In this document: piece by piece, positions 55,002 through 64,000 of the stretch
How positions within the stretch are numbered: the stretch's first letter is position 1
Layout of the letters: each line of letters starts with the position of its first letter
Origin: Pseudomonas sp. GM74
GTDB lineage: Bacteria > Pseudomonadota > Gammaproteobacteria > Pseudomonadales > Pseudomonadaceae
Direction: 5' to 3'
DNA length: 64,000 bases
Assembly: GCF_000282455.1 (NCBI RefSeq)
Contig: NZ_AKJG01000037.1
Location: 1 to 64,000 of the forward strand
Translations under genes and position numbers: made by a program
The notes under the pieces: model-generated
Told to the model about the DNA's origin: nothing
The model's database searches: none
The model's input: only the letters and a program-made list of their open reading frames with translations

Positions 55002-57424
55002 CAGAAGTCGACGGTCGCCGAAAGCAGGTAGGTTCGTGGAGTTGCGAGCGTCAATCCAGGCTCGCTGTCATCCGAGGCCCCGGCCGAACTCCAGTAACGC
55101 TTGTCGGCCACGTTCTCGATATTGGCGCGCAGGGTGATGTTCTTTTCTTCAACCTTGAAGGCGTAGCGCGCGCCCACGTCGATACGCGTCCAGGCATCGA
55201 TTTCCTTGTTATTGGACTGGTCCAGATACTGGGAGCTGGAATAGATGCCGCGGCTGGTGAGGGTCAGGCCTTGTACATTCGGCACGTCCCACTCGCCCCC
55301 CAGGCTGACGTTGTATTCCGGCGTGGCGGGCGCGCGGTTGCCGTCAAAGGTGCCGTTGGTGGTGTCGGTCAACTCGCTGTCGATGTACATGACGCCGCCG
55401 AGCAGGCGGAAACCTTTGAGCGGCTCACCGAACACACTGACTTCCACACCCTTGTTTTCGCGTTTGCCGTTCGGGCCGAAAACCCGCGTCGTGGCGTTGG
55501 TTTCATAGGCCGGCTGCTTGATCCGGAACACCGCAGTGGTAATGGCGAACGCACCCGCATCATATTTGGCACCGACCTCGACCTGCCGACTGATGAACGG
55601 CGGGAAGATCTCGTCCTCGTTCACCGAGGTCGACGGGGCGATCTTGCCCTGGCTCAGGCCTTCCATGTAGTTGGCATACAACGAGAGCTTGTCGGTGGCC
55701 TTGAACAGGATGCCTCCCGAGGGCGAAACCTTTTCTTCATCGTAGCCCGTGTCGCCTTTGACATTATCCGTCCAGTCGTCAACCTGCACTCGCTGCCAGC
55801 GGGCACCGAGGGTCAACAGCACCCGGTCATCGAGCAAGCCCAATGTGTCGGACAACGCCACGCTGCTGGAACGGTTCTCGGTATACACCTGCGAATCGAG
55901 TCGCGTGGGCGTAACGGGTGTAGGTGTTTCCACCGGGTTGTAGATGTTGCTCGGGGCGGCGGCATAACGGGCGCCACCGTTTTCGAAGTCCATGTAGAAG
56001 TAGCTGGCAGCCAGGTTGATTTCATGACTCACCGGACCGGTATGGAACCAGTTGCGTACCCCGGCGTTGGCTGTCCGGACATTTTCGTCACGGGTGAAGT
56101 CACGTGGCTGAACGCTGAAATCGCCCGCGTTGTTGGTGACCGCTACGGCGTGCCGAAGGAAGTCGTGATTACTTTTACGCGCACCCGCACCGGCGTACAC
56201 CATGACGGAATCGCTGACATCGTACTCGCCGGTCACCGTACCGAAGGTGTCCTTGGTCCGCGCCTTGCTCCACGGCTGTGCATAGTTGTGGCGAACATCG
56301 CTGGCGTGCGGAACCTGAGCTTTGGCGCCGACCTGCACACGCTCCTGCGGGGCGTCGGTGTCACGCTCGTTATGTCCGACGTCCGTCGAGAGCCGCAGGC
56401 GTTCACCGCGAAAATCCAGGCCCAGCACCGCCATCTCGCGGTCAACACTCTGGTGATCCCATTCGGTGTCGCCGGACTGCTTCACGCCGTTGAAACGAAC
56501 ACCGAACATGTCCCCCTCACCAAAGCGCCGACCGATATCTACCGCACCGCCAACCTGGCTGTCGGAAGCGTAGTTGCCGGTAAACGAAGTAACGGGCACG
56601 TCCGTGGCGCGCTTGGGCACCACGTTGATCCCGCCGCCCACGCTGCCCCGCGGCGAGATGCCATTGATGAGCTGACTCGGGCCTTTGAGGATGTCGACGC
56701 GATCGGCCATTTCCATGTCGATGGTGTACGTCGGCAGAATGCCGTAGAGACCGTTGTAGGAGACATCACTGTTGAACAGGCTCATTCCGCGAATGGTGAA
56801 CTGCTCATACCGTCCACCCGCCGGGTTGGTGGCGCGAACCGAGGGATCGCTGGCAACGAGGTCGCCCAAGGTACGAGCCTGCAGGTTTTTCACCAACTCA
56901 CTGGTGTAGGTGGTCTCGCTGAACGGCGTCTCCATGAAGTCTTTCGAGCCCAGCAAGCCTTGCGACCCACGGCGTGCGACCTGCCCGCCGGCATACGGAT
57001 CACCGTGCGCCGTGTCCGCCGTCGCGTAAATAGAGGTAGCGCCCAATTGCAGGGTGCTGCCTGTTGGCGCCGGGGTCAGCATGTACGCCTGTTCGCCGAC
57101 CGGTTGCAGTTGCAGACCGGAACCCTGTAGCAGTTGAGCAAAGCCCTCTTCCACCGCGAAGTCGCCGGAAAGGCCAGGGCTGGTGCGCCCACTCACCAGT
57201 GCCGGGTCCACGGACAGATTGACTCCGGCCAACCCGGCGAAACGGGTCAGCGCCGCGCCGAGGCTACCGGCTGGCACCTGATAGCTGCGCCGTGGCGCGT
57301 CTGCGGCCCAACCGGCAGCGATGAACAACGGACAGGCACTCAGGCTCAACAACAGACTCAAGTGCATCAACGGGCGCAACCGGGATGGAGCCAGACGCGT
57401 ACTGCAAGGCATCACTACAGGCAT
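55001..57424 (-). CDS. TonB-dependent siderophore receptor with signalling domain
   Basis: 807 aa from ATG 57424. A signal peptide precedes a secretin/TonB N-terminal (STN) signalling domain (YQVPAGSLGAALTRFAGLAGVNLSVD) that contacts FecR. Then come the plug (TLGDLVASDPSVRATNPAGGR, RVDILKGPSQLINGISPRGSVGGGIN) and a 22-strand barrel ending in an aromatic residue (LLSATVDF). It imports a ferric siderophore and signals its presence to the sigma/anti-sigma pair encoded just upstream (FpvA/FecA type). The ligand is unknown. Confidence 0.95.
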   Translation of the reverse strand: MPVVMPCSTRLAPSRLRPLMHLSLLLSLSACPLFIAAGWAADAPRRSYQVPAGSLGAALTRFAGLAGVNLSVDPALVSGRTSPGLSGDFAVEEGFAQLLQGSGLQLQPVGEQAYMLTPAPTGSTLQLGATSIYATADTAHGDPYAGGQVARRGSQGLLGSKDFMETPFSETTYTSELVKNLQARTLGDLVASDPSVRATNPAGGRYEQFTIRGMSLFNSDVSYNGLYGILPTYTIDMEMADRVDILKGPSQLINGISPRGSVGGGINVVPKRATDVPVTSFTGNYASDSQVGGAVDIGRRFGEGDMFGVRFNGVKQSGDTEWDHQSVDREMAVLGLDFRGERLRLSTDVGHNERDTDAPQERVQVGAKAQVPHASDVRHNYAQPWSKARTKDTFGTVTGEYDVSDSVMVYAGAGARKSNHDFLRHAVAVTNNAGDFSVQPRDFTRDENVRTANAGVRNWFHTGPVSHEINLAASYFYMDFENGGARYAAAPSNIYNPVETPTPVTPTRLDSQVYTENRSSSVALSDTLGLLDDRVLLTLGARWQRVQVDDWTDNVKGDTGYDEEKVSPSGGILFKATDKLSLYANYMEGLSQGKIAPSTSVNEDEIFPPFISRQVEVGAKYDAGAFAITTAVFRIKQPAYETNATTRVFGPNGKRENKGVEVSVFGEPLKGFRLLGGVMYIDSELTDTTNGTFDGNRAPATPEYNVSLGGEWDVPNVQGLTLTSRGIYSSSQYLDQSNNKEIDAWTRIDVGARYAFKVEEKNITLRANIENVADKRYWSSAGASDDSEPGLTLATPRTYLLSATVDF

Positions 57425-57491
57425 TGAGAATCTCTCTGATTTCGTTTCACTTGCCTTGAATGACAAGCGCCGCGAAAAAAGGGGACACGCG

Positions 57492-58442
57492 TTAAACACT
57501 ATTTTTGCGCGGCACCAGCGTTACCCAATAACGCGTACGCGAATGCACCTCCAGCGGCAGGCTGACCGCCAGAAGCGCGAGGATGCGATCGGTGTCTTCC
57601 AGGCGAAAACTGCCGGTGATGCGCAGTGATTCCAACTCTGGCTCCCAACGCAACACGCCAGGACGATAGGTGCTGAGTTCACGCAGGAAGTCCCCCAAGG
57701 GTTGGTTCTGCGCCATCAGCACTCCGTCACGCCAGCCAGGGGCCAGCACGTCGAACGGCTCCACAGCGCCAGCACCCGCCGCTTGAAGGCTGACTTGCTG
57801 GCCGCCGCGCAACGAAAAGACCGGCCCGTGCAGAGGCTGCAACTGCACTGTGCCTCGAAGCACTGACACCTTGCAGCCCGACTGCCCCTGACGCACACAC
57901 ACTTCGCTCTGACTGACGGTCACTTGCCCGAAGCGCGTGAGGATCGTCAGCGGCGAAGTCCCGGGCACGTTCAGTGCGATTTCGCCTTCCACCAGTGTCA
58001 GGTGCCGGTTCTTCAGATCGATATCGACGGCACTGGCCGTGTTCAGTTGCACAGAGCTGCCATCGGCCAACCGGACTTTTTTGCTTTCCCCGGTGGCGGT
58101 GCGCAGGTCGGCCCCCCAGGTATCCAGAGGCAACTGCCGACTGATCAACCAGGCGGTCGGCAGCAACGCCACCGCACCGACGGCGCGTTTGAGCACCGTG
58201 CGTCGACTCGCTTGCGGCCGGTCCAGACTGGCCATGGCCAGGCCCGATGGCAGGTCGGCAAAGCGTTGACGCAAGCGTTGCGCTTTCTGCCAGGCCTGCT
58301 CATGGCTGGAATGGCTGTCGCGCCAGCTCTGCAACTGCTCCCGGTCCTGCTCATTGGCGCAGCCGGATTCCATGAGGGCCAGCCACTGCGCGGCGGCCCG
58401 CACGACTTGTCGGGCCTGGGCCGAAGGTGGCGAACCGTTCAC
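57492..58442 (-). CDS. FecR-type transmembrane sigma regulator
   Basis: 316 aa, GTG start at 58442 overlapping the sigma-factor stop (GTGA). The cytoplasmic N-terminal DUF4880 segment (QVVRAAAQWLALMESG, WRDSHSSHEQAWQKAQRL) is followed by one transmembrane helix (AVGAVALLPTAWLISRQ). The periplasmic FecR domain contains GESKKVRLADGSSVQLNTAS and a C-terminal domain that binds the receptor STN. It relays the siderophore signal and controls the ECF sigma factor. Confidence 0.94.
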   Translation of the reverse strand: MNGSPPSAQARQVVRAAAQWLALMESGCANEQDREQLQSWRDSHSSHEQAWQKAQRLRQRFADLPSGLAMASLDRPQASRRTVLKRAVGAVALLPTAWLISRQLPLDTWGADLRTATGESKKVRLADGSSVQLNTASAVDIDLKNRHLTLVEGEIALNVPGTSPLTILTRFGQVTVSQSEVCVRQGQSGCKVSVLRGTVQLQPLHGPVFSLRGGQQVSLQAAGAGAVEPFDVLAPGWRDGVLMAQNQPLGDFLRELSTYRPGVLRWEPELESLRITGSFRLEDTDRILALLAVSLPLEVHSRTRYWVTLVPRKNSV

Positions 58443-58948
58443 ATGTCCACCAGCAGGCAATGTTCGTAGGCTTGAGCCATGTAGCGCTTGATCGTGCGTT
58501 CCGAGACTTGCAGGCGCTCGGCAATCTCCTGGTAGCCCAGGCCTTCGAGCTGACTCCAGAGAAACGCCCGCCGTACCGGCCTGGGCAATCCATCGAGCAA
58601 TTCGTCCAGGGCCTGCAGGGTTTCCAGCAGGATCCAGCGTTGCTCCGGGGACGGCACACAGTCCTCGGGCAGCAACGCCAATGCATCGAGATAGGCTTGC
58701 TCCAGGCTGCGGCGCTTGTAGAAGTTGCTCAGCAGTCGTTTGCCGACGGTCGCCAGGTAGGCGCGAGGCTCTTGCAAGTCGGCGATGCGCTGTGAGCTGG
58801 CAAGTACACGAACGAAGGTATCCTGGCTCAGGTCCGCGGCATCGCTGCCATTGCTCATGCGTCGTCTCAACCAGCCTTCGAGCCAGCCCCGATGGTCGCG
58901 GTACAGGTCGTGGAAGGCTTGCTCCGGCGGCATCACGGCATCACTCAT
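58439..58948 (-). CDS. FecI-type ECF sigma factor
   Basis: 169 aa. Region 2 (FHDLYRDHRGWLEGWLRRRM, ADLSQDTFVRVL) and region 4 (LDGLPRPVRRAFLWSQLEGLGYQEIAERLQVSERTIKRYM) are complete. It directs RNA polymerase to the receptor operon once its FecR partner is signalled. It is the first gene of the iron cluster, and a probable Fur site lies about 30 bp upstream. Confidence 0.95.
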   Translation of the reverse strand: MSDAVMPPEQAFHDLYRDHRGWLEGWLRRRMSNGSDAADLSQDTFVRVLASSQRIADLQEPRAYLATVGKRLLSNFYKRRSLEQAYLDALALLPEDCVPSPEQRWILLETLQALDELLDGLPRPVRRAFLWSQLEGLGYQEIAERLQVSERTIKRYMAQAYEHCLLVDM

Positions 58949-59216
58949 CTGAAGGAACCCTGGGCGAAGAAAAAATTTAAATGCGACTCATTCTAATTAG
59001 TGTTGTGAGGGCAAACCAAGCCCTTTGTGCGAATTGCACCCGGTAAATGCTTGAATTATTTAATGACAGACAGGCATTTCGGCCGCGCAGGCGCCGGTTT
59101 AACAAGTCTGCGGGTTATTGAGGGGGATTTTCGAGAGTCATCGGGCATCCGCGCCAGGCCGGCAGATGCGAAACCCTGAGGGTCGCGAGGCAGGAGAAAA
59201 AGCCAAATTTCAGACA
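58949..59216. other. Promoter region of the iron operon and spacer to the tRNA terminator
   Basis: No gene is supported; short frames here have no start signal. The left end holds the ECF sigma-factor promoter and Fur site. The remainder up to the tRNA terminator at 59217 shows nothing recognisable. Confidence 0.5.
58978..58996. promoter_or_regulatory. Fur box candidate upstream of the ECF sigma gene
   Basis: Minus strand TTAGAATGAGTCGCATTTA resembles GATAATGATAATCATTATC (ATGAxxxCATT core, about two-thirds of positions match). It lies about 30 bp upstream of the sigma-factor start. Iron-starvation control of such operons by Fur is standard. Confidence 0.6.
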
Positions 59217-59248
59217 CAAAAAACCCCGGTCTTTCGACCAGGGTCTTT
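59217..59248 (-). terminator. Intrinsic terminator of the tRNA Val-Asp-Asp operon
   Basis: Minus strand: GACCCTGGTC, loop GAAA, GACCGGGG, then TTTTTTG. It lies 70 bp past the second tRNA-Asp. Confidence 0.85.
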
Positions 59249-59319
59249 GCTATCGACTCGAAGTAAACCTGCGGTTTTCTTCGTAGCTCCAAGGCGTTCA
59301 GTGGGCCTCGGGGCAGATA

Positions 59320-59396
59320 TGGCGCAGCGGACGGGACTCGAACCCGCGACCCCCGGCGTGACAGGCCGGTATTCTAACCGACTGAACTACCGCTGC
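59320..59396 (-). tRNA. tRNA-Asp (anticodon GTC), distal copy
   Basis: 77-nt cloverleaf on the minus strand with encoded CCA. Acceptor stem GCAGCGG/CCGCTGC with discriminator G, anticodon loop CTGTCAC. It is identical to the copy at 59490-59566 and is the last gene of the tRNA operon. Confidence 0.96.
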
Positions 59397-59489
59397 GTAT
59401 CGCTTTGAGCAGATGCTCAAGTAACTCGTCTGATTGAAAACTCAGTAGCTTTTCAATCTCGAATCAGAGCATGCCTGATTCGGAAAATA

Positions 59490-59566
59490 TGGCGCAGCGG
59501 ACGGGACTCGAACCCGCGACCCCCGGCGTGACAGGCCGGTATTCTAACCGACTGAACTACCGCTGC
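59490..59566 (-). tRNA. tRNA-Asp (anticodon GTC), proximal copy
   Basis: Identical in all 77 positions to the tRNA at 59320-59396. The 93-bp spacer between them carries TCTGATT...AATCAGA repeats that may mark processing stems. Transcribed with the upstream tRNA-Val. Confidence 0.96.
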
Positions 59567-59619
59567 GCGTCGGTGGAGGCATTTCAGCCTACCTCTTGCT
59601 TTCGCAAGTACCTCGGGAG

Positions 59620-59695
59620 TGGTGGGTGATGACGGGATCGAACCGCCGACATTCTGCTTGTAAGGCAGACGCTCTCCCAGCTGAGCTAATCACCC
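59620..59695 (-). tRNA. tRNA-Val (anticodon TAC)
   Basis: 76-nt cloverleaf on the minus strand with encoded CCA. Acceptor stem GGGTGAT/ATCACCC, anticodon stem TCTGC/GCAGA with loop CTTACAA, T-arm GGCGGTTCGATCCCGTC. First gene of the Val-Asp-Asp operon. Confidence 0.96.
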
Positions 59696-59717
59696 GTTTG
59701 CATCTCCGAGGCCGCGA

Positions 59718-59746
59718 AATTTACGCAGGTAGCGAACCTAAGTCAA
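59718..59746 (-). promoter_or_regulatory. Sigma-70 promoter of the tRNA Val-Asp-Asp operon
   Basis: Minus strand: TTGACT (59746-59741), 17-bp spacer, TAAATT (59723-59718), 23 bp upstream of the first tRNA. Confidence 0.75.
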
Positions 59747-59788
59747 TAGCAGGATTGAAGTTTTTTTCAAAAACAGCTTTTAGCAGCA

Positions 59789-59866
59789 AGCTTCGAGCTG
59801 CAAGTAAAAGCAAGCACGCATATAGCAGGCACACCACCGTCACGCTTTAACTTGCAGCTTGAAGCT
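59789..59866. repeat. Inverted repeat pair, Pseudomonas intergenic type
   Basis: AGCTTCGAGCTGCAAGT (59789-59805) and ACTTGCAGCTTGAAGCT (59850-59866) match as inverted copies in 16 of 17 positions. The AGCTTGCAGCT-type unit recurs widely in pseudomonad intergenic DNA. It lies just after the SDR stop codon and may work as a terminator or REP-like element. Confidence 0.7.
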
Positions 59867-59871
59867 GCCTT

Positions 59872-60648
59872 TCACTGCTCATAGATCATCTTCTTGGTCA
59901 TGCCGCCATCGACCACGAATTCCTGGCCGGTGACAAACCCGGCGTTTCTCGACAGCAGCCAGGCCACCATCGCCGCGACATCCTCGACCGTCCCCACCCT
60001 GCCCGCTGGATGCTGGGCATGATCGGCTTCGGTCAAGGGTTCGGCACGCCGCACCGAGGGGTCGCGCGCATCGATCCAGCCAGGGCTGACGGCATTGACC
60101 CGGATCTCCGGACCAAGGCTGATGGCCAACGCATGGGTCAGAGCCAACAAACCGCCCTTGCTCGCCGCATAGGCCTCTGTGTCGGGTTCCGACTGCCCTG
60201 CGCGGGTCGAGGCCAGATTGACGATGGCACCGCTGTGAGCGCGCAGGTACGGCGCACAGTGCTTGGCCAGCAGCATCGGCCCACTGAGGTTCACCGCCAA
60301 CACCCGATTCCAGTGAGCCAGATCGAGGCTTTCCAGGGTGATATTGTGCGGATCGGCAACCGCTGCGTTGCATACCAGCGCATCCAGGCGCCCGAACTGG
60401 CCGAGCACCTCGGCCACGCCCAGCGCGACCTGCCCTTCATTCGAGACATCCATGGCGATGAACCAGGCGTTGTCGCCCAGCACTTTCGCCACTTTCGAAC
60501 CGCGCTCCCGGTCCAGGTCCGTCAGCACGACTTGCCAGCCTTCGCTGATCAGCCAGGCCGAGATCCCCAGGCCAATGCCCCGCGCAGCACCGGTCACCAG
60601 CGCTACGCGGCCATTCGAGCCGGTGGTCGGCGCAGACAACTCGATCAC
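59872..60648 (-). CDS. Short-chain dehydrogenase/reductase
   Basis: 258 aa, GTG start overlapping the metZ stop (GTGA). The cofactor motif [16 protein letters not shown] is at residues 15-30, [10 protein letters not shown] follows, the catalytic Ser lies in VNLASTRAG and the YxxxK in [14 protein letters not shown] after the second strand (VVLTDLDRE) suggests NAD preference. The substrate is unknown. Coupling to metZ is positional; I see no metabolic reason for it. Confidence 0.92.
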   Translation of the reverse strand: MIELSAPTTGSNGRVALVTGAARGIGLGISAWLISEGWQVVLTDLDRERGSKVAKVLGDNAWFIAMDVSNEGQVALGVAEVLGQFGRLDALVCNAAVADPHNITLESLDLAHWNRVLAVNLSGPMLLAKHCAPYLRAHSGAIVNLASTRAGQSEPDTEAYAASKGGLLALTHALAISLGPEIRVNAVSPGWIDARDPSVRRAEPLTEADHAQHPAGRVGTVEDVAAMVAWLLSRNAGFVTGQEFVVDGGMTKKMIYEQ

Positions 60649-61856
60649 AACGCAGCCAGACCGCGCGCCAGATCGGCTTGCAGGTCCGCCACGTCTTCCA
60701 GGCCGACCGCAACACGGATCAGACTGTCACGAATGCCCGCCGCTTCACGCTCCTGTGGCGCCAGGCGACCATGGGACGTCGTGCTCGGATGGGTGATGGT
60801 GGTCTTGCTGTCGCCCAGGTTGGCGGTGATCGAAATCAGGCGCGTGGCGTCGATAAAGCGCCAGGCACCCTCTTTGCCACCCTTGACCTCAAAACTGACC
60901 ACAGCACCGAAACCCTTCTGCTGGCGCAGCGCCAGCTCGTGCTGCGGATGGCTCTTGAGGCCGGCGTAATGGACTTTCTCGATACCTTCCTGCTGCTCCA
61001 GCCACTCGGCCAGTTGCTGGGCGTTGGCGCAATGGGCCTTCATCCGCAGGTTGAGGGTTTCCAGGCCCTTGAGGAAGATCCAGGCATTGAACGGGCTCAG
61101 GGTCGGCCCGGCGGTACGCAGGAAGCCGACCACCTCTTTCATCTGCTCGCTGCGACCGGCGACCACGCCACCCATGCAACGGCCCTGGCCGTCGATGAAC
61201 TTGGTGGCCGAGTGCACGACGATGTCCGCGCCCATTTTCAGCGGCTGCTGCAAGGCCGGGGTGCAGAAGCAGTTGTCGACCACCAGCATCGCGCCTTTGG
61301 CGTGGGCGATTTTCGCCAGTTCGGCAATGTCGACCAACTCGGCCAGCGGGTTGGACGGCGACTCGACGAACAGCAGCCTGGTATTGGCCTTGATCGCCGC
61401 GTCCCAGCCGGACAGATCCGCCAGGGCAACGTAATCGACTTCGATGCCGAAACGCTTGAAGTACTTTTCGAACAGGCTGATGGTCGAGCCAAATACGCTA
61501 CGCGACACCAATACGTGATCGCCAGCACTGCACAGGCTCATCACCACGGCCATGATCGCAGCCATGCCGGTGGCGGTGGCCACGGCTTGCTCGGCGCTTT
61601 CCAGAGCGGCGATACGCTCTTCGAAGGCGCGTACGGTCGGGTTGGTGTAGCGCGAGTAAACGTTACCCGGTACTTCCCCGGCAAAACGCGCGGCGGCGTC
61701 GGCAGCGGTGCGGAATACATAGCTGGAAGTGAAGAACATCGGATCACCGTGTTCGCCTTCCGGCGTACGGTGCTGACCGGCACGTACGGCCAGGGTATCG
61801 AACGCTACGCCTTCGAGGTCGCTGTCCAGCCGACCGGCATCCCAATCCTGACTCAT
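60645..61856 (-). CDS. metZ: O-succinylhomoserine sulfhydrylase
   Basis: 403 aa PLP enzyme of the Cys/Met metabolism family; ATG 61856 with AAGGAG 8 nt upstream. Key parts are [34 protein letters not shown], the PLP lysine in [13 protein letters not shown] and [15 protein letters not shown]. It makes homocysteine directly from O-succinylhomoserine and sulfide. The purF-metZ order is conserved in Pseudomonas. Confidence 0.95.
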   Translation of the reverse strand: MSQDWDAGRLDSDLEGVAFDTLAVRAGQHRTPEGEHGDPMFFTSSYVFRTAADAAARFAGEVPGNVYSRYTNPTVRAFEERIAALESAEQAVATATGMAAIMAVVMSLCSAGDHVLVSRSVFGSTISLFEKYFKRFGIEVDYVALADLSGWDAAIKANTRLLFVESPSNPLAELVDIAELAKIAHAKGAMLVVDNCFCTPALQQPLKMGADIVVHSATKFIDGQGRCMGGVVAGRSEQMKEVVGFLRTAGPTLSPFNAWIFLKGLETLNLRMKAHCANAQQLAEWLEQQEGIEKVHYAGLKSHPQHELALRQQKGFGAVVSFEVKGGKEGAWRFIDATRLISITANLGDSKTTITHPSTTSHGRLAPQEREAAGIRDSLIRVAVGLEDVADLQADLARGLAAL

Positions 61857-61900
61857 GCTGTCACTCCTTTCCCTATTCTCGTCAATTAAAAGCCGGATAC

Positions 61901-61923
61901 AAAACCGGCCCCTCAGGGCCGGT
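61901..61923 (-). terminator. Terminator between purF and metZ
   Basis: Minus strand: ACCGGCCC, loop TGAG, GGGCCGGT, then TTTTG, 7 bp after the purF stop. It separates purF from metZ. Confidence 0.8.
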
Positions 61924-61929
61924 AGAAAC

Positions 61930-63435
61930 TCAGTTGTTGTACAGGTCGATGATCGCGCTGACTGCCTGCGTCTTGACCTTGGAGGCATCGTTGCGTGCCT
62001 GTTCGATCTTGTTCAGGTAAGCCTCGTCGACGTCGCCGGTGACGTACTGGCCATCGAACACCGCGCAATCGAACTTGTCGATCTTGATCTTGCCGCCACC
62101 GACCGCTTCGATCAAGTCAGGCAGATCCTGATAGATCAGCCAGTCGGCGCCGATCAGGTCAGCCACGTCCTGGGTCGAACGGTTGTGCGCGATCAGCTCG
62201 TGAGCGCTCGGCATGTCGATGCCGTAGACGTTCGGGTAGCGAACCGCTGGCGCCGCGGAGCAGAAGTAGACGTTCTTGGCGCCGGCTTCGCGGGCCATCT
62301 GGATGATCTGCTTGCAAGTGGTGCCGCGAACGATGGAGTCATCCACCAGCATCACGTTCTTGCCGCGGAATTCCAGTTCGATGGCGTTGAGCTTCTGGCG
62401 TACGGATTTTTTCCGCGCGGCCTGGCCCGGCATGATGAAGGTCCGGCCGATGTAGCGGTTCTTCACGAAGCCTTCGCGGAACTTCACGCCCAGGTGGTTC
62501 GCCAGCTCCAGCGCGGCGGTGCGGCTGGTGTCCGGAATCGGGATGACCACGTCGATGTCGTGGTCCGGACGCTCGCGCAGGATCTTCTCGGCCAGTTTCT
62601 CACCCATGCGCAGCCGGGCCTTGTAGACCGACACGCCGTCGATGATCGAATCCGGACGCGCCAGGTAGACGTGTTCGAAGATGCACGGGGTCAGGGACGG
62701 GTTGGTCGCGCACTGACGGGTGTACAGCTTGCCCTCTTCAGTGATGTAGACCGCTTCGCCCGGTGCCAGGTCGCGAATCAGGGTGAAGCCCAGCACGTCC
62801 AGGGAAACGCTTTCCGAGGCGATCATGTACTCGACGCCTTCGTCGGTGTGACGCTGGCCGAAAACGATCGGGCGGATGCCGTGCGGGTCGCGAAAGCCCA
62901 CGATGCCGTAGCCGGTGATCATCGCCACGACGGCATAACCACCGACGCAACGGTTGTGCACGTCGGTGACGGCGGCAAACACGTCTTCTTCGGTCGGCTG
63001 CAACTTGCCGCGCTGGGCCAGTTCGTGCGCGAACACGTTGAGCAGCACTTCCGAATCGGAACTGGTATTGACGTGGCGCAGGTCAGATTCGTAAATCTCC
63101 TTGGCCAGTTGTTCAACGTTGGTCAGGTTACCGTTGTGCGCCAGGGTGATGCCGTAAGGCGAGTTGACGTAAAACGGTTGAGCTTCAGCCGACGTCGAGC
63201 TGCCCGCGGTCGGATAACGCACATGGCCAATGCCCATGTGGCCGACCAGGCGCTGCATGTGACGCTGCTGGAACACGTCACGCACCAGGCCGTTATCCTT
63301 GCGCAGGAACAACCGGCCATCATGGCTGGTCACGATACCGGCAGCGTCCTGGCCGCGGTGCTGGAGCACGGTTAGCGCGTCATACAGCGCCTGATTGACG
63401 TTCGACTTACCGACGATACCGACGATGCCACACAT
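61930..63435 (-). CDS. purF: Amidophosphoribosyltransferase
   Basis: 501 aa from ATG 63435 ([10 protein letters not shown]); Cys2 is the glutaminase nucleophile after Met removal. The class II glutamine-amidotransferase domain ([19 protein letters not shown]) precedes the phosphoribosyltransferase domain with the PRPP loop [13 protein letters not shown]. It catalyses the first committed step of purine synthesis (PRPP + Gln to phosphoribosylamine). It follows cvpA. Confidence 0.98.
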   Translation of the reverse strand: MCGIVGIVGKSNVNQALYDALTVLQHRGQDAAGIVTSHDGRLFLRKDNGLVRDVFQQRHMQRLVGHMGIGHVRYPTAGSSTSAEAQPFYVNSPYGITLAHNGNLTNVEQLAKEIYESDLRHVNTSSDSEVLLNVFAHELAQRGKLQPTEEDVFAAVTDVHNRCVGGYAVVAMITGYGIVGFRDPHGIRPIVFGQRHTDEGVEYMIASESVSLDVLGFTLIRDLAPGEAVYITEEGKLYTRQCATNPSLTPCIFEHVYLARPDSIIDGVSVYKARLRMGEKLAEKILRERPDHDIDVVIPIPDTSRTAALELANHLGVKFREGFVKNRYIGRTFIMPGQAARKKSVRQKLNAIELEFRGKNVMLVDDSIVRGTTCKQIIQMAREAGAKNVYFCSAAPAVRYPNVYGIDMPSAHELIAHNRSTQDVADLIGADWLIYQDLPDLIEAVGGGKIKIDKFDCAVFDGQYVTGDVDEAYLNKIEQARNDASKVKTQAVSAIIDLYNN

Positions 63436-63476
63436 GCGACGCAACCCCTACTTAATGGATCTGAACTGAGCACTAC

Positions 63477-64000
63477 TCACTGAGGCGTTTTGGCCATCGG
63501 CAAGAGTTGCTCCTTGAACGGAATATCAGCGGGTACGCTGATTCCGCTGGCAAGCCACTGACTGCTCCACCCGAGAATCAGGTTTTTGGACCAGTCGGCG
63601 ACCAATAGAAATTTTGGCACGAGCTGTGACTCTTTCCACCACCCGTCCTGCTGTACCGGCCCCAGGCTCAACAGCCCGACGGCGATGACCACCAGCAACC
63701 CGCCACGGGCGGCGCCAAAGGCCATGCCGAGGAATCGGTCGGTCCCGGAGAGCCCGGTGACGCGAACCAGTTCGCCGATAAGATAATTGATCATTGCGCC
63801 TACGATTAAAGTGGCGACAAACATGATGGCACAGCCCGTGATTATACGTGCCGATGGCGTTTGAATGTACCCGCCGAGGTACTCGGACAGTGAGCCACCG
63901 AACATCCAGGCTACGACTCCTGCGATGATCCAGGTCAGCAGCGACAGTGCTTCTTTGACGAAGCCGCGGCTCAGACTGATCAATGCGGAGATGGCGACGA
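63477..64000 (-). CDS. cvpA: CvpA-family membrane protein (partial, cut by window end)
   Basis: At least 174 aa are visible; the frame continues past 64000, so the N-terminus is missing. VAISALISLSRGFVKEALSLLTWIIAG, then ILSLGP-like hydrophobic stretches and GTDRFLGMAFGAARGGLLVVIAV, match CvpA, an inner-membrane protein named for colicin V production. It precedes purF by 41 bp in the conserved cvpA-purF order. Confidence 0.93.
   Translation of the reverse strand, partial: VAISALISLSRGFVKEALSLLTWIIAGVVAWMFGGSLSEYLGGYIQTPSARIITGCAIMFVATLIVGAMINYLIGELVRVTGLSGTDRFLGMAFGAARGGLLVVIAVGLLSLGPVQQDGWWKESQLVPKFLLVADWSKNLILGWSSQWLASGISVPADIPFKEQLLPMAKTPQ

Noticed and set aside
55271-57130. 619-aa plus-strand frame opposite the TonB receptor
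   Set aside because: Antisense of a gene with full STN-plug-barrel structure; no start site.
59056-59292. Minus-strand frame (78 aa) upstream of the iron operon
   Set aside because: It spans the tRNA terminator hairpin and has no start signal.

Overview
ORGANISM. The window reads as chromosome of a fluorescent-group Pseudomonas. The evidence is the gene order thrS-infC-rpmI-rplT-pheS-pheT-ihfA-merR, the adjacent cvpA-purF-metZ block, an RsmE-type CsrA protein, a DUF1654 gene, Pseudomonas-type REP repeats and high-GC codon use. Species-level assignment is inference. LAYOUT. 1-2.8 kb: the end of etfA, a MaoC-type CoA hydratase, a CitE-type lyase, and an orphan amino-acid binding protein. 3-10.4 kb (minus): tRNA-Pro and the translation operon thrS to merR. 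10.8-12.8 kb: small genes, including a cold-shock protein and an I78 inhibitor lipoprotein. 12.9-20 kb (minus): a complete ribose operon rbsB-A-C-R-K-D that ends with a nucleoside hydrolase, with LacI-type palindromes upstream. 20-28.8 kb: a FlxA-like gene behind a sigma-28 promoter, periplasmic glutaminase-asparaginase, a LexA-boxed DUF1654-endA pair, a SPOR lipoprotein, rsmE, a Tat-exported beta-carbonic anhydrase, a DUF1254 protein and several small unknowns. 28.8-37.1 kb is the accessory part. It holds an IS1182-family element with perfect 22-bp ends that carries an extra gene, an NAD-dependent epimerase-like gene, and a decayed prophage (Rz/Rz1, acyltransferase, frameshifted tail fibre, integrase tail). 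The prophage abuts a tRNA-Val(GAC) whose acceptor stem carries an A-C mismatch. 37.3-50.3 kb: a PuuB-like oxidase, a molybdenum dehydrogenase operon (large subunit, 2Fe-2S subunit, triheme cytochrome, XdhC), and a LysR gene divergent from an L-rhamnonate pathway operon (MFS, rhmD, rhmA-like aldolase, aldA). 50.4-59 kb (minus): an iron cluster (ECF sigma, FecR, TonB receptor, binding protein, two permeases, ATPase, FhuF reductase) behind a probable Fur site. 59-64 kb (minus): a tRNA operon Val-Asp-Asp, then an SDR, metZ, purF and cvpA, the last cut by the window end. HOW THE GENES WORK TOGETHER. The core blocks serve translation, purine and methionine synthesis. The catabolic operons feed ribose/nucleosides, rhamnonate and aldehyde- or heterocycle-type substrates into central metabolism. 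The iron cluster is a self-contained, surface-signalled siderophore system. No wholly new multi-gene system is evident. The most unusual items are the IS passenger gene, the prophage scar in tRNA-Val, and SOS control of a secreted endonuclease.
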